64,000 bases of DNA from Gemelliphila asaccharolytica (GTDB lineage: Bacteria; Bacillota; Bacilli; Staphylococcales; Gemellaceae), in NCBI RefSeq assembly GCF_001553005.1, contig NZ_KQ959874.1, forward strand, positions 49,819 to 113,818, written 5' to 3'. Positions 15,582 through 25,080 of this stretch are shown here, one piece after another (the first letter of the stretch is position 1; each line of letters begins with the position of its first letter). Below the pieces are notes generated by a model, which was not told the DNA's origin, did no database searches, and was given only the letters and a program-made list of their open reading frames with translations. The position numbers and the translations under genes are program-made.

Positions 15582-17936
15582 ATGTTTGTCCAAGTTATAG
15601 TTGATATAAAAAATAGTAATGTAAATAAAATGTATTATTATGAAATCCCTATTCAATATGATGGACAAAATTTAATTGGATATAGAGTAGAAGTTGAATT
15701 TGGAAAAAGATTAATTCAAGGGTATGTAATTAATCAGGTTGAAAATGTTGATTTTGATACTTCAAAAATAAAAAAAATAAAAAGAATTAAAGATGATTTT
15801 AATGTCTTGAATCAAGAACTTATATTGTTATCAAAAGAACTTTCAAATAAGTTGTATTGTAGCCAAATTCAGATAATTGAAGCAATGCTACCTAATATTT
15901 TCAAAAATAAGTATAAAAAATATTATAAATTAATAATAAATTGTAAAGAAATATTTAATTTAAAAAACTATTTTGTAAATAATGTCATAAAAAAAGACAC
16001 TTTGGAGAAGATTATTACAAAAGAAGAAATAGAAACACTTTTATCAAAAAAAATAATAAAGCAAATAAGTATTGTAGAAGAACAATTAAAAAAATCGAAA
16101 AAAAAATATATAATTTTAAAAGACGAAGCTTTAAATGAAAAATTAACTAAAAAACAAAAAGAAGTTATTAATTATTTATTGAAATATAATATAGCTGAAA
16201 AAAAAATAATAAAGAGTACTTTAAATGTCGGATATAGTGTTATAAAAAAATTAATTGATAAAAAAATAATACAAGAAATAGAAATTAATGATGAAAAAAA
16301 TATAAATAAAAGATATTATAATAATGACAAAAATTTAAATAGTGAACAAAAAAAAATATTTAATAGTATAAAAGATACAATAAAAGAAAAAAAATTCTCG
16401 GAATTTTTAATAAAAGGTGTTACAGGATCAGGAAAAACAGAGATTTATATACAATTGGTTAATGAATGTTTAAAATTGGGTAAGGAATCTTTAATTTTAG
16501 TTCCTGAAATTATTTTAACCCCCCAAACAGAATATAAATTTAGACAGGTTTTTGGTGAAAATTTGGCTGTTTTACATTCAAGATTAACAAAAAAAGAAAG
16601 ATATATAGAATGGAAAAAAATAAGAGATAGAAAAGTTAATATATGTATAGGAACAAGATCGGCTATTTTTGCACCATTTAATAATTTATCTCTTATAATA
16701 ATAGATGAAGAGCATGAAGATTCGTATAAACAACAAGATAATCCTAGATACAATGCAAAGGATGTTGCAAAAAAAAGAGCTATTTATAATAAGGCTACCT
16801 TAGTATACGCTAGTGCGACACCGTCTATAGAAAATTATTATCATTTTAAAACAAAAAATCCTAAAAATTTACTAAAGTTAGAAAGAAGTTACAGCGGATT
16901 AAGACCTAATGTAGAAATAGAATTGATAAGAAATAAAGAACAAATTTTGTCGCAAAATTTAATATGTAAAATAAAAAAAGTAGTTGATGAAGGGAATCAA
17001 GTTTTACTATTTATAAATAAAAGAGGGTATACAAATTTCATTAGATGTTTTAATTGTGGTCATGTTTATAAGTGCAAAAATTGTGATATAAGTTTAAATT
17101 ATCATAAATATGATAAAACTCTACAATGTCATTTTTGTGGTTATAAAAAAAGAATAAAAGATATAGAAAAATGTTGTAGTAATATAGATTTAGTATCTGG
17201 TTCTTACGGAACTCAAAAAATTGAAGACTTTATATATAAAGAAATTAGTAGTGCTAAAATAATAAGAATGGATATGGACACTACTAATAGAAAAGGGATG
17301 CATGAAAAATTATTGCTAGATTTTAGAAATAAAAAAGGAAATATTCTTTTAGGAACTCAGATGATATCAAAAGGTTTAGATTTTCCAGATATAACTTTGG
17401 TGGGAATTCTTTCAGTAGATAGCATTATATCATTTCCAAGCTTTAAATCAAATGAAAAATTATTTCAATTATTAACTCAAACAGCAGGGAGAACGGCAAG
17501 AAGTAGAAAAAAAAGTGATGTTATCGTTCAAACTACAGAGTATAATAATATAATAAAATATGCATTATTAAATGATTATGAAGAATTTTATGATTATGAA
17601 ATAAAAAGAAGAAAATTAATAAATTATCCACCGTTTTGCAAAATTTCTTTAATTAAAATAAAGGGATCAGTGGAAAAAAAAACATATATTATTTCAAAAA
17701 TAGTTTATAATTTTTTATATAAACATTATGAAAAAGATAAGCTACTGGGTCCAACAAAGAGTACATTTTATAAAATAAATAATGAATATACCATGAATAT
17801 TTTTGTAAAGTATAATGAAGAATCTTATAAAAAAGTGCATTCACTTTTAAATTATATTAAAAATTATTTTTTAGATTTATATGGTAAAGAACAAATATAT
17901 ATAATCATAGACGATGAACCATTAGATTATATATAA
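15582..17936 (+). CDS. priA: Primosomal replication-restart helicase PriA
   Basis: Protein of 784 residues with the DNA-binding N-terminal region (about 1-240), Walker A GVTGSGKTE (about 280-288), DEEH box (about 371-374, IIIDEEHEDSYKQQ) and later motifs GTQMISKGLDF and QTAGRTARS. Zinc-binding cysteines lie at about 489-535: CFNC, CKNC and CHFC are normal, but the last pair, usually CPxC, is contracted to adjacent cysteines (EKCCSN). The family restarts stalled forks by unwinding and loading DnaB via the DnaD/DnaB/DnaI route. The usual downstream def-fmt genes are not present. Confidence 0.96.
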   Translation: MFVQVIVDIKNSNVNKMYYYEIPIQYDGQNLIGYRVEVEFGKRLIQGYVINQVENVDFDTSKIKKIKRIKDDFNVLNQELILLSKELSNKLYCSQIQIIEAMLPNIFKNKYKKYYKLIINCKEIFNLKNYFVNNVIKKDTLEKIITKEEIETLLSKKIIKQISIVEEQLKKSKKKYIILKDEALNEKLTKKQKEVINYLLKYNIAEKKIIKSTLNVGYSVIKKLIDKKIIQEIEINDEKNINKRYYNNDKNLNSEQKKIFNSIKDTIKEKKFSEFLIKGVTGSGKTEIYIQLVNECLKLGKESLILVPEIILTPQTEYKFRQVFGENLAVLHSRLTKKERYIEWKKIRDRKVNICIGTRSAIFAPFNNLSLIIIDEEHEDSYKQQDNPRYNAKDVAKKRAIYNKATLVYASATPSIENYYHFKTKNPKNLLKLERSYSGLRPNVEIELIRNKEQILSQNLICKIKKVVDEGNQVLLFINKRGYTNFIRCFNCGHVYKCKNCDISLNYHKYDKTLQCHFCGYKKRIKDIEKCCSNIDLVSGSYGTQKIEDFIYKEISSAKIIRMDMDTTNRKGMHEKLLLDFRNKKGNILLGTQMISKGLDFPDITLVGILSVDSIISFPSFKSNEKLFQLLTQTAGRTARSRKKSDVIVQTTEYNNIIKYALLNDYEEFYDYEIKRRKLINYPPFCKISLIKIKGSVEKKTYIISKIVYNFLYKHYEKDKLLGPTKSTFYKINNEYTMNIFVKYNEESYKKVHSLLNYIKNYFLDLYGKEQIYIIIDDEPLDYI

Positions 17937-17954
17937 AAATAACATATAAAATAC

Positions 17955-17983
17955 TTGATTTTTATTGTATTATTTATTATAAT
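17955..17983 (+). promoter_or_regulatory. rpmE2 promoter
   Basis: TTGATT (17955-17960), 17 bp, perfect TATAAT (17978-17983). No Zur-like palindrome was seen over or beside it. Confidence 0.75.
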
Positions 17984-17989
17984 ATTCTA

Positions 17990-18050
17990 GTATGTGAATA
18001 GTCACAAAAATAACTCTGTTCATATTATAAATGTTCAGGGCAGGAGGAAG
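17990..18050 (+). ncRNA. Possible structured leader of rpmE2
   Basis: The roughly 60-base leader can pair TATGTGAATAG (about 17991-18001) with CTCTGTTCATA (about 18014-18024) imperfectly and ends in CAGGGCAGGAGGAAG. L31 leaders are known in Firmicutes, but no definite family consensus was recognised here. Low confidence. Confidence 0.3.
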
Positions 18051-18055
18051 AAAAA

Positions 18056-18304
18056 ATGAAACAAGGAATACATCCAAATTATAGAAAGGTAGTATTTATG
18101 GATACTACAAGTGGATTTAAATTTTTAAGTGGTTCTACAAAGCCATCAAAAGAAACAATTAAGTGGGAAGATGGAAATGAGTATCCTCTTATTAAAGTTG
18201 AAATAAGTTCTGATACACATCCATTTTACACAGGTCGACAAAGATTTGCACAAGCAGATGGAAGAGTTGAACGTTTCAATAAAAAATATGGAATCAAAAA
18301 TTAA
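18056..18304 (+). CDS. rpmE2: 50S ribosomal protein L31, type B (zinc-independent)
   Basis: Protein of 82 residues with the type B opening [20 protein letters not shown] and the C-terminal [25 protein letters not shown]. The CxxC zinc ligands of type A L31 are absent, and the protein contains no cysteine. Type B L31 often replaces the zinc form under zinc limitation, but in some Bacilli it is the only copy; which applies here cannot be seen. It has its own promoter and terminator and precedes tdk-prfA-prmC. Confidence 0.97.
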   Translation: MKQGIHPNYRKVVFMDTTSGFKFLSGSTKPSKETIKWEDGNEYPLIKVEISSDTHPFYTGRQRFAQADGRVERFNKKYGIKN

Positions 18305-18330
18305 AACAGACAATATTTTTTGTCTGTTTT
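18303..18330 (+). terminator. Intrinsic terminator after rpmE2
   Basis: An 11-bp stem AAAACAGACAA/TTGTCTGTTTT (18303-18313 with 18320-18330) starts at the stop codon and is followed by a T-rich tract. Confidence 0.85.
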
Positions 18331-18363
18331 TATTCTATATTAAGAATTTATTTGGAGATATGA

Positions 18364-18945
18364 ATGTTTGAAAAAAGAGAAATAGGTTGGATAGAATGCA
18401 TATGTGGGAGTATGTTTTCAGGAAAGTCAGAAGAACTAATTAGAAGGATAAAAAGAGGGCTTATAGCAAAACAAAAAATATTATTATTTAAGCCTAAGAT
18501 AGATGATAGGTATAATGTTGATAAGATTTCTACGCATAATGGAAACACTTTTGATTCTGTAGCTATATCTAGTTCCGAAGAAATTTATAGTTATATTGAA
18601 AATAAAAAATATGATATTATAGGAATTGATGAAATACAATTTTTTGATTATAATATTATAAAAGTAATAAATTATTTAGCTGAAATAGGTATTAGAGTTA
18701 TAGTAGCTGGCTTAGATATGGATTTTAAGGCAGAGGCATTTCACCCTATGCCTGAAATAATGGCTATTAGTGAAATTGTAACAAAGTTGCATGCAGTTTG
18801 TAGTAAATGTGGTGGAGAAGCTAGTAGAAGTCAAAGATTGATAAATGGTTTACCAGCAAAATATAATGATCCAATTGTTGTTATAGGAGCAAGTGAGACT
18901 TATGAAGCTAGATGTAGACATTGCCATGAAATAAAATATGATTAG
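18364..18945 (+). CDS. tdk: Thymidine kinase
   Basis: Protein of 193 residues, type II thymidine kinase. P-loop GSMFSGKS at 15-22, the DEIQFFD Walker B-like motif at about 84-90, and a lasso region with zinc cysteines CSKCGG (about 142-147) and CRHCHE near the C-terminus. The substrate motif YEARCRHC is present. It phosphorylates thymidine for salvage. ATG follows TTGGAGATATGA. The tdk-prfA-prmC order is the standard one in Bacilli; the gap to prfA is 8 bases. Confidence 0.97.
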   Translation: MFEKREIGWIECICGSMFSGKSEELIRRIKRGLIAKQKILLFKPKIDDRYNVDKISTHNGNTFDSVAISSSEEIYSYIENKKYDIIGIDEIQFFDYNIIKVINYLAEIGIRVIVAGLDMDFKAEAFHPMPEIMAISEIVTKLHAVCSKCGGEASRSQRLINGLPAKYNDPIVVIGASETYEARCRHCHEIKYD

Positions 18946-18953
18946 GAGTAATA

Positions 18954-20042
18954 ATGGAAATATTAACACAATTAGAAATAGTAGAAGAAAGATATGAGAA
19001 ACTTAATGAACTACTAAGTGATCCAGATATAATAGGCGATTCAAAAAAATTAATGGAATTGTCAAAAGAACAAAGATCTATAGAAAAAACTGTATTTGTT
19101 TTTAGAGAATATAAAGATATATTAAGACAAATAAAAGAAATAAAAGAGTTATTAGATATAGAGAATGACAAAGACATGAAAGAAATGATGCAGGAGGAAG
19201 TTAAAGAATTAGAAAATAAAATAAATCCTTTAGAAGAAAAATTAAAAATCTTACTGTTGCCAAAAGATCCTAATGATGAAAAAAACGTTGTTGTTGAGAT
19301 AAGAGGAGCAGCAGGAGGTGATGAAGCTGCATTATTCGCATCAGATTTACTTAGAATGTACACAAAGTATGCAGAATCACAAGGTTGGAAGATAGAAATT
19401 TTAGAGTATTCTGAAATAGGTATAGGTGGTATAAAAGAAGCAATATTTACTGTGTCAGGAGAAGAAGTTTATTCTAAAATGAAATTTGAAAGTGGGGCAC
19501 ATAGAGTTCAAAGGGTTCCTACGACTGAATCTAGTGGAAGAATACATACCTCAACTGCAACTGTAGTTGTATTACCAGAGGTTGAAGAAGTTGAAGTAAA
19601 TATAAATGAAAATGACATTCGTGTTGATACATTTGCATCATCAGGAGCAGGAGGACAATCAGTCAATACTACAATGTCAGCTGTTCGTCTTACTCATATT
19701 CCTACAGGAATTGTGGTATCTATGCAAGATGAAAGATCCCAAATTAAAAATAAAGAAAAAGCTATGAAGATTTTAAGAGCTAGAGTATATGATAAATTTC
19801 AACAAGAAGAACAAGAAAAATTTGATGCGGAAAGAAAATCAAAAGTAGGTACAGGTGATAGATCGGAAAGAATAAGAACATATAATTATCCACAAAATAG
19901 AGTTACAGATCATAGAATAGGCTTGTCACTTCAAAAATTGGATCAAATAATGGAAGGGAAATTAGATGAGATAATGGAAGCTTTGAGAATAGCAGAACAA
20001 ACAGAAAAAATGAAAGAATTAAATAAAGGTAATTCTCTGTAA
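18954..20042 (+). CDS. prfA: Peptide chain release factor 1
   Basis: Protein of 362 residues, normal for RF1. The class-I GGQ motif lies at about 233-235 ([16 protein letters not shown]), and the anticodon-like PVT/PST region is within [17 protein letters not shown] at about 180-197, with PTT rather than PAT/PVT as the tripeptide-like stretch. C-terminal [21 protein letters not shown] is highly conserved. It terminates at UAA and UAG. The next gene, prmC, methylates the GGQ glutamine, and their reading frames overlap by one base (TAATG). Confidence 0.98.
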   Translation: MEILTQLEIVEERYEKLNELLSDPDIIGDSKKLMELSKEQRSIEKTVFVFREYKDILRQIKEIKELLDIENDKDMKEMMQEEVKELENKINPLEEKLKILLLPKDPNDEKNVVVEIRGAAGGDEAALFASDLLRMYTKYAESQGWKIEILEYSEIGIGGIKEAIFTVSGEEVYSKMKFESGAHRVQRVPTTESSGRIHTSTATVVVLPEVEEVEVNINENDIRVDTFASSGAGGQSVNTTMSAVRLTHIPTGIVVSMQDERSQIKNKEKAMKILRARVYDKFQQEEQEKFDAERKSKVGTGDRSERIRTYNYPQNRVTDHRIGLSLQKLDQIMEGKLDEIMEALRIAEQTEKMKELNKGNSL

Positions 20043-20884
20043 TGAAAAGAGAGGAAGCTTTAAAAAAAGCTAATTTTCTTTTGTACAAATCAGGAAAAGA
20101 AGTAAGTTTATCGAATTTTTTACTCATGTATTTGTTAGATGAAAATCCTCAGCAATTCAAAAAAAATATCAATAAATTTTTGAATGAAAAAGAAGTAAAT
20201 AAGTTTTTTTTACTTTTAAATGAGCATATTGAAGAAGATAAACCTTTAAGTCATCTTTTAGGATTTGATTACTTTTATGGAAGAAAATTTTTGGTAAATA
20301 GTTCTGTTCTTTCTCCAAGAATGGAAACTGAAGAATTAGTTTATATAATTTTAAAAAATATAAAAGATTGTAATAATAAATATTACAAAATATTAGATTT
20401 ATGTACAGGTAGTGGAATAATAGCAATAACATTAAAAAAAGAAATTGAAGTTGAAACAGATATATTTGCTTCAGATATTTCAAAAAAAGCATTAGAAGTA
20501 GCAAAAAAAAATGCTATTAATTTAGATGCTGATATAAATTTCATTGAATCTGATATTTTCGATAATATAAAAAATAAATATGATATATTAGTATCTAATC
20601 CTCCTTATATATCGTATGAAGATAAGAATAAATTAAAAAAAAATGTTTTGAATTATGATCCACATATAGCACTATTTGCAAAAGAAAATGGAATGTATTT
20701 TTATAGAAAAATATTGGAAGATGCTAAATGTTATTTAAACAATGATGGAGTTATTTTTTTGGAAATAGGGTGTACACAAGGGGAATTTATAAAGAATCTA
20801 GCAAAAAAATATAATTATAATATAAATGTAATAAAGGATTTGAACGGGTTAGATAGAATTGCAATATTAAGGCCAATATTTTAG
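20042..20884 (+). CDS. prmC: Release factor glutamine methyltransferase
   Basis: Protein of 280 residues. An N-terminal helical domain (about 1-85) binds the release factor; the Rossmann methyltransferase domain has LDLCTGSGIIAITLK (about 119-133) for AdoMet and the catalytic NPPYIS (about 186-191). It modifies Gln of the GGQ loop in RF1 and RF2. Its start overlaps the prfA stop, the normal coupled arrangement. The usual downstream Sua5/TsaC gene is not present; a terminator and the convergent rarA gene follow. Confidence 0.96.
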   Translation: MKREEALKKANFLLYKSGKEVSLSNFLLMYLLDENPQQFKKNINKFLNEKEVNKFFLLLNEHIEEDKPLSHLLGFDYFYGRKFLVNSSVLSPRMETEELVYIILKNIKDCNNKYYKILDLCTGSGIIAITLKKEIEVETDIFASDISKKALEVAKKNAINLDADINFIESDIFDNIKNKYDILVSNPPYISYEDKNKLKKNVLNYDPHIALFAKENGMYFYRKILEDAKCYLNNDGVIFLEIGCTQGEFIKNLAKKYNYNINVIKDLNGLDRIAILRPIF

Positions 20885-20891
20885 TATATTT

Positions 20892-20920
20892 TTGATAATA
20901 TTATATTTTCTGGTTATAAT
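20892..20920 (+). promoter_or_regulatory. Orphan promoter-like sequence downstream of prmC
   Basis: TTGATA (20892-20897), 17 bp, perfect TATAAT (20915-20920), but no coding gene follows before the terminator at 20988-21023. May drive a short RNA, or be a chance match in AT-rich DNA. Confidence 0.35.
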
Positions 20921-20987
20921 ATTCGATTAGTCATTTTTTAGATATAAATTCTATTGATAATTCATTTTATATATTTTTAGTTGTTAT

Positions 20988-21023
20988 AAAAGGTTAGTTT
21001 TTATTTATAAAAACTAACCTTTT
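20988..21023. terminator. Bidirectional terminator between prmC and rarA
   Basis: A 16-bp stem with core AAAAGGTTAGTTTTTA/TAAAAACTAACCTTTT closes a 4-base loop, and is symmetric enough to stop transcription from both convergent genes. Confidence 0.85.
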
Positions 21024-21061
21024 AATATATTCTATTGTAAAAATCGATTATTAATTTATTT

Positions 21062-22306
21062 TTATTTTAATTTTTTTAAAAATTCATTATATAAATATAA
21101 ACTTTTTTCATTTTTGTTATTTTGATTAACTTCATAAAAAATTTCATTTTTTAAATTATTAGGTAAGTATTCTTGATAAACATAGTTATATTTGTAGTCA
21201 TGAGGGAATTTATATCCCACCCCATTTTTTAAATTTTCTGCACCAAGGTAATGATTATCCTTTAAATAATTAGGAATATTAAACTCTGGATTATTTTTAA
21301 TGACTTTTAATGCTTTATCGATTGATTTTATTGCAGTATTAGATTTTTTAGATAACGACATTTGTATTACTACATTAGAAAGGGGTATTCTTGCTTCAGG
21401 GAATCCTAAAGATTTAGCAGATTCTATTGCATTATACACAAAAGGTCCTATATTAGGATTTGCAAGTCCAATATCTTCATAACAAATAACTAATAATCTA
21501 CGGCATATAATTTCAAGATCTCCACTTTCTATTAATAAAGCTAGATAAAATAATGCTGCATTAACATCACTACCTCTTATAGATTTTTGTAATGCACTTA
21601 TTGTATTATAAAAATAATCTTCATTTTTATCATATTTTTTAAAGTTACATAATGAGAAATTTTTAAAAGTTTCTATATCAATATTTTCATTATTATTTGA
21701 TAAATTATATATTATTTCTAAGGAATTAAGTGCAAATCTTAAATCACCAGATGAACTTTTAGAAATTAAATTAAAAACAGAATCGGAAATTTTTATATCT
21801 TTATTGAAAATATCTTTGTTATTAAATATTTTTTTTAGATAATCAGAAATTTCATTGTAATTAATAGGTTTCAATTCAAATATTTTTAATCTTGATCTTA
21901 CTGCAGGTGATATAGAATGATAGGGATTATGTGTTGTGCATCCTATAATAAAAATATTTTCAAATTCTATTTCTGGTAATAAGACGTCTTGCATAGGTTT
22001 TGTCAATCTGTGAAATTCATCTATAAGCAATAGAATTTTCTTAAAATTTTTAGATTCATATATTATGTCAGTTAAATCTTTTTTTGTACAATTTACTGCG
22101 TTTAATATTTTAAATTTGTAATCTAGTTCGTTAGCTAAACACATAGCTATCGAAGTTTTACCAGTACCTGTAGGCCCATATAATATAAAAGAAAACATGG
22201 CTTTAAATTGTACAATTTTAGTTAAAATTTTATTTTCCCCTATTAAATGTTTTTGCCCTACAATATCTTTTATTAATTTTGGTCTTATACTATTTATCAG
22301 ACTCAT
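21062..22306 (-). CDS. rarA: Replication-associated recombination protein A (MgsA/RarA AAA+ ATPase)
   Basis: Protein of 414 residues. Walker A GPTGTGKTS (about 44-52), Walker B LLIDEFHRL (about 92-100, with F in place of the usual E/I pattern DEIHR), sensor and lid regions with RLKIFELKPI, and a C-terminal tetramerisation region with ARIPLSNVVIQMSLSKKSN and the GVGYKFPHDY motif. It acts at stalled forks with SSB and the clamp-loader-like fold. It runs on the minus strand between two terminators or divergent starts. The ATG is preceded by GAAAGGAAATAT. Confidence 0.94.
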   Translation of the reverse strand: MSLINSIRPKLIKDIVGQKHLIGENKILTKIVQFKAMFSFILYGPTGTGKTSIAMCLANELDYKFKILNAVNCTKKDLTDIIYESKNFKKILLLIDEFHRLTKPMQDVLLPEIEFENIFIIGCTTHNPYHSISPAVRSRLKIFELKPINYNEISDYLKKIFNNKDIFNKDIKISDSVFNLISKSSSGDLRFALNSLEIIYNLSNNNENIDIETFKNFSLCNFKKYDKNEDYFYNTISALQKSIRGSDVNAALFYLALLIESGDLEIICRRLLVICYEDIGLANPNIGPFVYNAIESAKSLGFPEARIPLSNVVIQMSLSKKSNTAIKSIDKALKVIKNNPEFNIPNYLKDNHYLGAENLKNGVGYKFPHDYKYNYVYQEYLPNNLKNEIFYEVNQNNKNEKSLYLYNEFLKKLK

Positions 22307-22343
22307 ATTATATTTCCTTTCTTATTAAGTGAAAAAAATTTTA

Positions 22344-22372
22344 AATATGATATGATAATATAATATCATATT
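22344..22372. repeat. Perfect 10-bp inverted repeat in the rarA/korA divergent region
   Basis: AATATGATAT (22344-22353) and ATATCATATT (22363-22372) are exact inverses separated by 9 bases. It overlaps the predicted rarA -10 box and could be an operator or only AT-rich promoter sequence. Confidence 0.5.
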
Positions 22373-22382
22373 ATTGTATCAA
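22355..22382 (-). promoter_or_regulatory. rarA promoter
   Basis: On the minus strand TTGATA (22382-22377) precedes TATTAT (22360-22355) with a 16-bp spacer. The inverted repeat at 22344-22372 covers the -10 box. Confidence 0.5.
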
Positions 22383-22448
22383 TGTAAATGATATTTTTCT
22401 AACCAATAAAATATTATATTAATAATTTCTATTTAAGAGGAGATTTAA

Positions 22449-24203
22449 ATGATTAATAAACTTTCATGGAAAATAGGTGGAGAACAAGGAGAAGGTCTTG
22501 AAAGTACTTCAGAAATTTTTTCTACAGTTATAAACTCTCTAGGGTATAATATGTGTTCTACAAGAAATTTCTCAAGTAGAATTAAGGGAGGACATAGTAA
22601 TAGTAAAATTTGTATATCAGAAAATAAAACAAACGTTATAGAGTATAAAACAGATATCTTGGTTGCTTTTGATCAAGAGTCGTTAGAAAATTATATAAGC
22701 GAATTACATGAAAAAAGTATTGTAATTGTCGATAAAAAAATAAATCCTGTAATTCCAGAGGAAATGAAATGTAAAATTGCTATTTTTGAAATAACAGCTC
22801 TAGCAAAAGAAATAGATAATACTATAATAAAAAATGTTCTTACTTTAGGAATATGTTCTAAATTATTAAATATTGATATAAACATTTTTAAAAAAATGAT
22901 AGAAAATAAATTTTCAAGTAAAGGTAAAGCAGTTGTTGATAATAATATAAAAGCATTTGAAGTAGGATATGATTTAATGGCTGATTATATGAAAAAAAAC
23001 AATATTAATGACGAATTTTTCTTGAAAAAATTAGTAAAAAACAAAAAAAATAATATGTGGATTATGGGAAATCATGCAGCAGCAATAGGAGCAATAGCAG
23101 CAGGTTGTAGGCTATTTGCTGGATATCCAATAACTCCAGCTACAGAAGTAATGGAATATATGTTTGAAAATATAAGCAAAGTAGGAGGAGCGTATATTCA
23201 AACAGAAGATGAATTATCAGCATTAGGAGTTGTAATTGGAGCAAACTTTGCTGGAGTAAGGTCTATGACAGCAACTTCTGGTCCTGGATTAGCACTTATG
23301 ACAGAATTTTTAGGCTTAGCTACTATAAGTGAACAACCAGCTGTAATATATGATGCACAAAGAGGGGGGCCAGCCACAGGGATGCCTACAAAAATGGAGC
23401 AATCAGATATTTTATTTGCAACATATGGAGGTATGGGAGATTCTTCAAGAATAGTTTTAGCTCCAACATCAGTAAAAGATAGTTTTTATATCATGTGTGA
23501 TGCCTTTAATATATCAGAAATGTATCAAACTCCAGTAATAGTTCTTACTGATCAGCAATTATCTATGAATAAAGAAACTATATCTAATTTTAATTTTTCA
23601 AATATAAAGATAAATAGAGGAAAATTACTTTCTGATAAGGAAGTTTTGAATGAAAAAGAAAATATTTATTTTAAAAGATATGGCTTAGATAGTTTAGTAT
23701 CTAATAGAGCAATACCAGGACAAATAGGAGGAATACATAATGCAAATAGTTCTGAGCATTCAGAGTATGGACTTCCTTCAGAAAATCCGACAATGAGAAA
23801 GTTACAAACATCTAAAAGAATGGAAAAAATTTTATCTGTAAAAATAGACAATACTTATTTTTATAATAAACATAATGAAGAAAAATATATTTTATTAGTA
23901 GGGATAAACTCTGTATGTAGTACCATTGACGAGGTGTGTAGAATTTTAAAAAAAGAAAATATTTTTTGTGATACGCTACATATAAGACAAATATTTCCAG
24001 TAGATAAAAATATAAAAAAAATTATGAGTATGTATAAAAAAGTATATATAGTAGAACATAATCATAATGCACAATTAAAAACTGTTTTACAAAATGACTT
24101 AAAACTAGATTTTGAATTAAATAGTATAAGAAAATATAGTGGCGAAATATTTTATACACATGAAATAATAGATGAATTGAAAAAGGGGATAATAAAATTA
24201 TAA
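22449..24203 (+). CDS. korA: 2-oxoacid:ferredoxin oxidoreductase, fused gamma-alpha subunit
   Basis: Protein of 584 residues. The N-terminal gamma domain (about 1-185) begins WKIGGEQGEGLESTSEI and includes NFSSRIKGGHSN; the alpha domain (about 200-584) has the pyrimidine-binding GCRLFAGYPITPATEVMEYM and the SGPGLALMTEFLG motif. Such fusions pair with KorB. Members oxidise 2-oxoglutarate or related 2-oxoacids to the acyl-CoA, reducing ferredoxin; the substrate cannot be fixed here. It overlaps korB by one base. Similar KorAB pairs occur in staphylococci and other Bacilli. AGAGGAG precedes the ATG. Confidence 0.93.
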   Translation: MINKLSWKIGGEQGEGLESTSEIFSTVINSLGYNMCSTRNFSSRIKGGHSNSKICISENKTNVIEYKTDILVAFDQESLENYISELHEKSIVIVDKKINPVIPEEMKCKIAIFEITALAKEIDNTIIKNVLTLGICSKLLNIDINIFKKMIENKFSSKGKAVVDNNIKAFEVGYDLMADYMKKNNINDEFFLKKLVKNKKNNMWIMGNHAAAIGAIAAGCRLFAGYPITPATEVMEYMFENISKVGGAYIQTEDELSALGVVIGANFAGVRSMTATSGPGLALMTEFLGLATISEQPAVIYDAQRGGPATGMPTKMEQSDILFATYGGMGDSSRIVLAPTSVKDSFYIMCDAFNISEMYQTPVIVLTDQQLSMNKETISNFNFSNIKINRGKLLSDKEVLNEKENIYFKRYGLDSLVSNRAIPGQIGGIHNANSSEHSEYGLPSENPTMRKLQTSKRMEKILSVKIDNTYFYNKHNEEKYILLVGINSVCSTIDEVCRILKKENIFCDTLHIRQIFPVDKNIKKIMSMYKKVYIVEHNHNAQLKTVLQNDLKLDFELNSIRKYSGEIFYTHEIIDELKKGIIKL

Positions 24204-25072
24204 TGGTTACTTTAAAAGAATATAGAAATGGAGAAAAACCTGATTGGTGTCCTGGTTGTGGAGATTATTCGGTATTAGCTGGACTAAATAAAGCTGTGGT
24301 GTCTTTAGGAATAGAACCTCATAATTTAGTTATTTCTGCAGGGATTGGATGTTCAGGTAAAATTAGCGGTTATACAAGAGCGTACGGATTTCAAGGGTTG
24401 CATGGTAGAGCATTACCAGTAGCTCAAGGGATAAAATTAGCTAATAAGAATTTAACAGTAATAGCAATGGGAGGCGATGGAGATGGCTATGCAATAGGAG
24501 TAGGACATTTTATTCATGCTATGAGAAGAAATATTAACATAACATATATAGTAATGGATAATCAATTATATGCATTGACTAAAGCACAAGCATCTCCTAG
24601 ATCTGATTTAGGATTTATTACTTCTACTTCTCTTGAGGGTGCTACAGATGAGCCAATATTTCCTACTAGATTAGCATTATCTATGGGAGCAACTTTTGTA
24701 GCACAGGCTTTTACAGGAAATATGAAACAAATGGTAAATATATTTGAGCAAGCCATATCGCATGAAGGTTTTTCTATTGTTAATGTATTTAGTCCTTGTC
24801 ATACATATAATTATAAAAATACTCCTCTTTGGTTTAAACAACATTTAACTAATTTAGATAATTTGACTGATTATGATATTAGTGATAAATATAATGCATA
24901 TAAGGTAATAGATGAATATAATAATTTAATAACTGGAGTAATATATAAAAATGAAAAAAAAGAAATTTTTGAAAAAAAAATACCAGGATTTAGTGAAAAT
25001 TTACCCATTTCAAAAATGGATATAAGCGTAAAAAATGATATTATTGAAAAAATGTGTGATTGTTTTAGATAG
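24203..25072 (+). CDS. korB: 2-oxoacid:ferredoxin oxidoreductase, beta subunit
   Basis: Protein of 289 residues. It carries the thiamine-diphosphate site (GGDGDGYAIGVGHF, then MDNQLYALTKAQASPRS) and cysteines for one 4Fe-4S cluster: WCPGCG (Cys16, Cys19), GIGCSG (Cys50) and SPCHTYN (about 199). It carries electrons from the thiamine adduct to external ferredoxin. The start overlaps the korA stop (TAATG). The enzyme is oxygen-sensitive in many members, so activity is likely under low oxygen. Confidence 0.95.
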   Translation: MVTLKEYRNGEKPDWCPGCGDYSVLAGLNKAVVSLGIEPHNLVISAGIGCSGKISGYTRAYGFQGLHGRALPVAQGIKLANKNLTVIAMGGDGDGYAIGVGHFIHAMRRNINITYIVMDNQLYALTKAQASPRSDLGFITSTSLEGATDEPIFPTRLALSMGATFVAQAFTGNMKQMVNIFEQAISHEGFSIVNVFSPCHTYNYKNTPLWFKQHLTNLDNLTDYDISDKYNAYKVIDEYNNLITGVIYKNEKKEIFEKKIPGFSENLPISKMDISVKNDIIEKMCDCFR

Positions 25073-25080
25073 GAGAAGAA

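Noticed and set aside
16445-16753. Antisense open frames of 60-130 codons inside priA, prfA, clpX, lon, typA and others
   Set aside because: They mirror conserved coding frames, lack ribosome sites, and encode cysteine- and phenylalanine-rich strings typical of reversed AT-rich codons.
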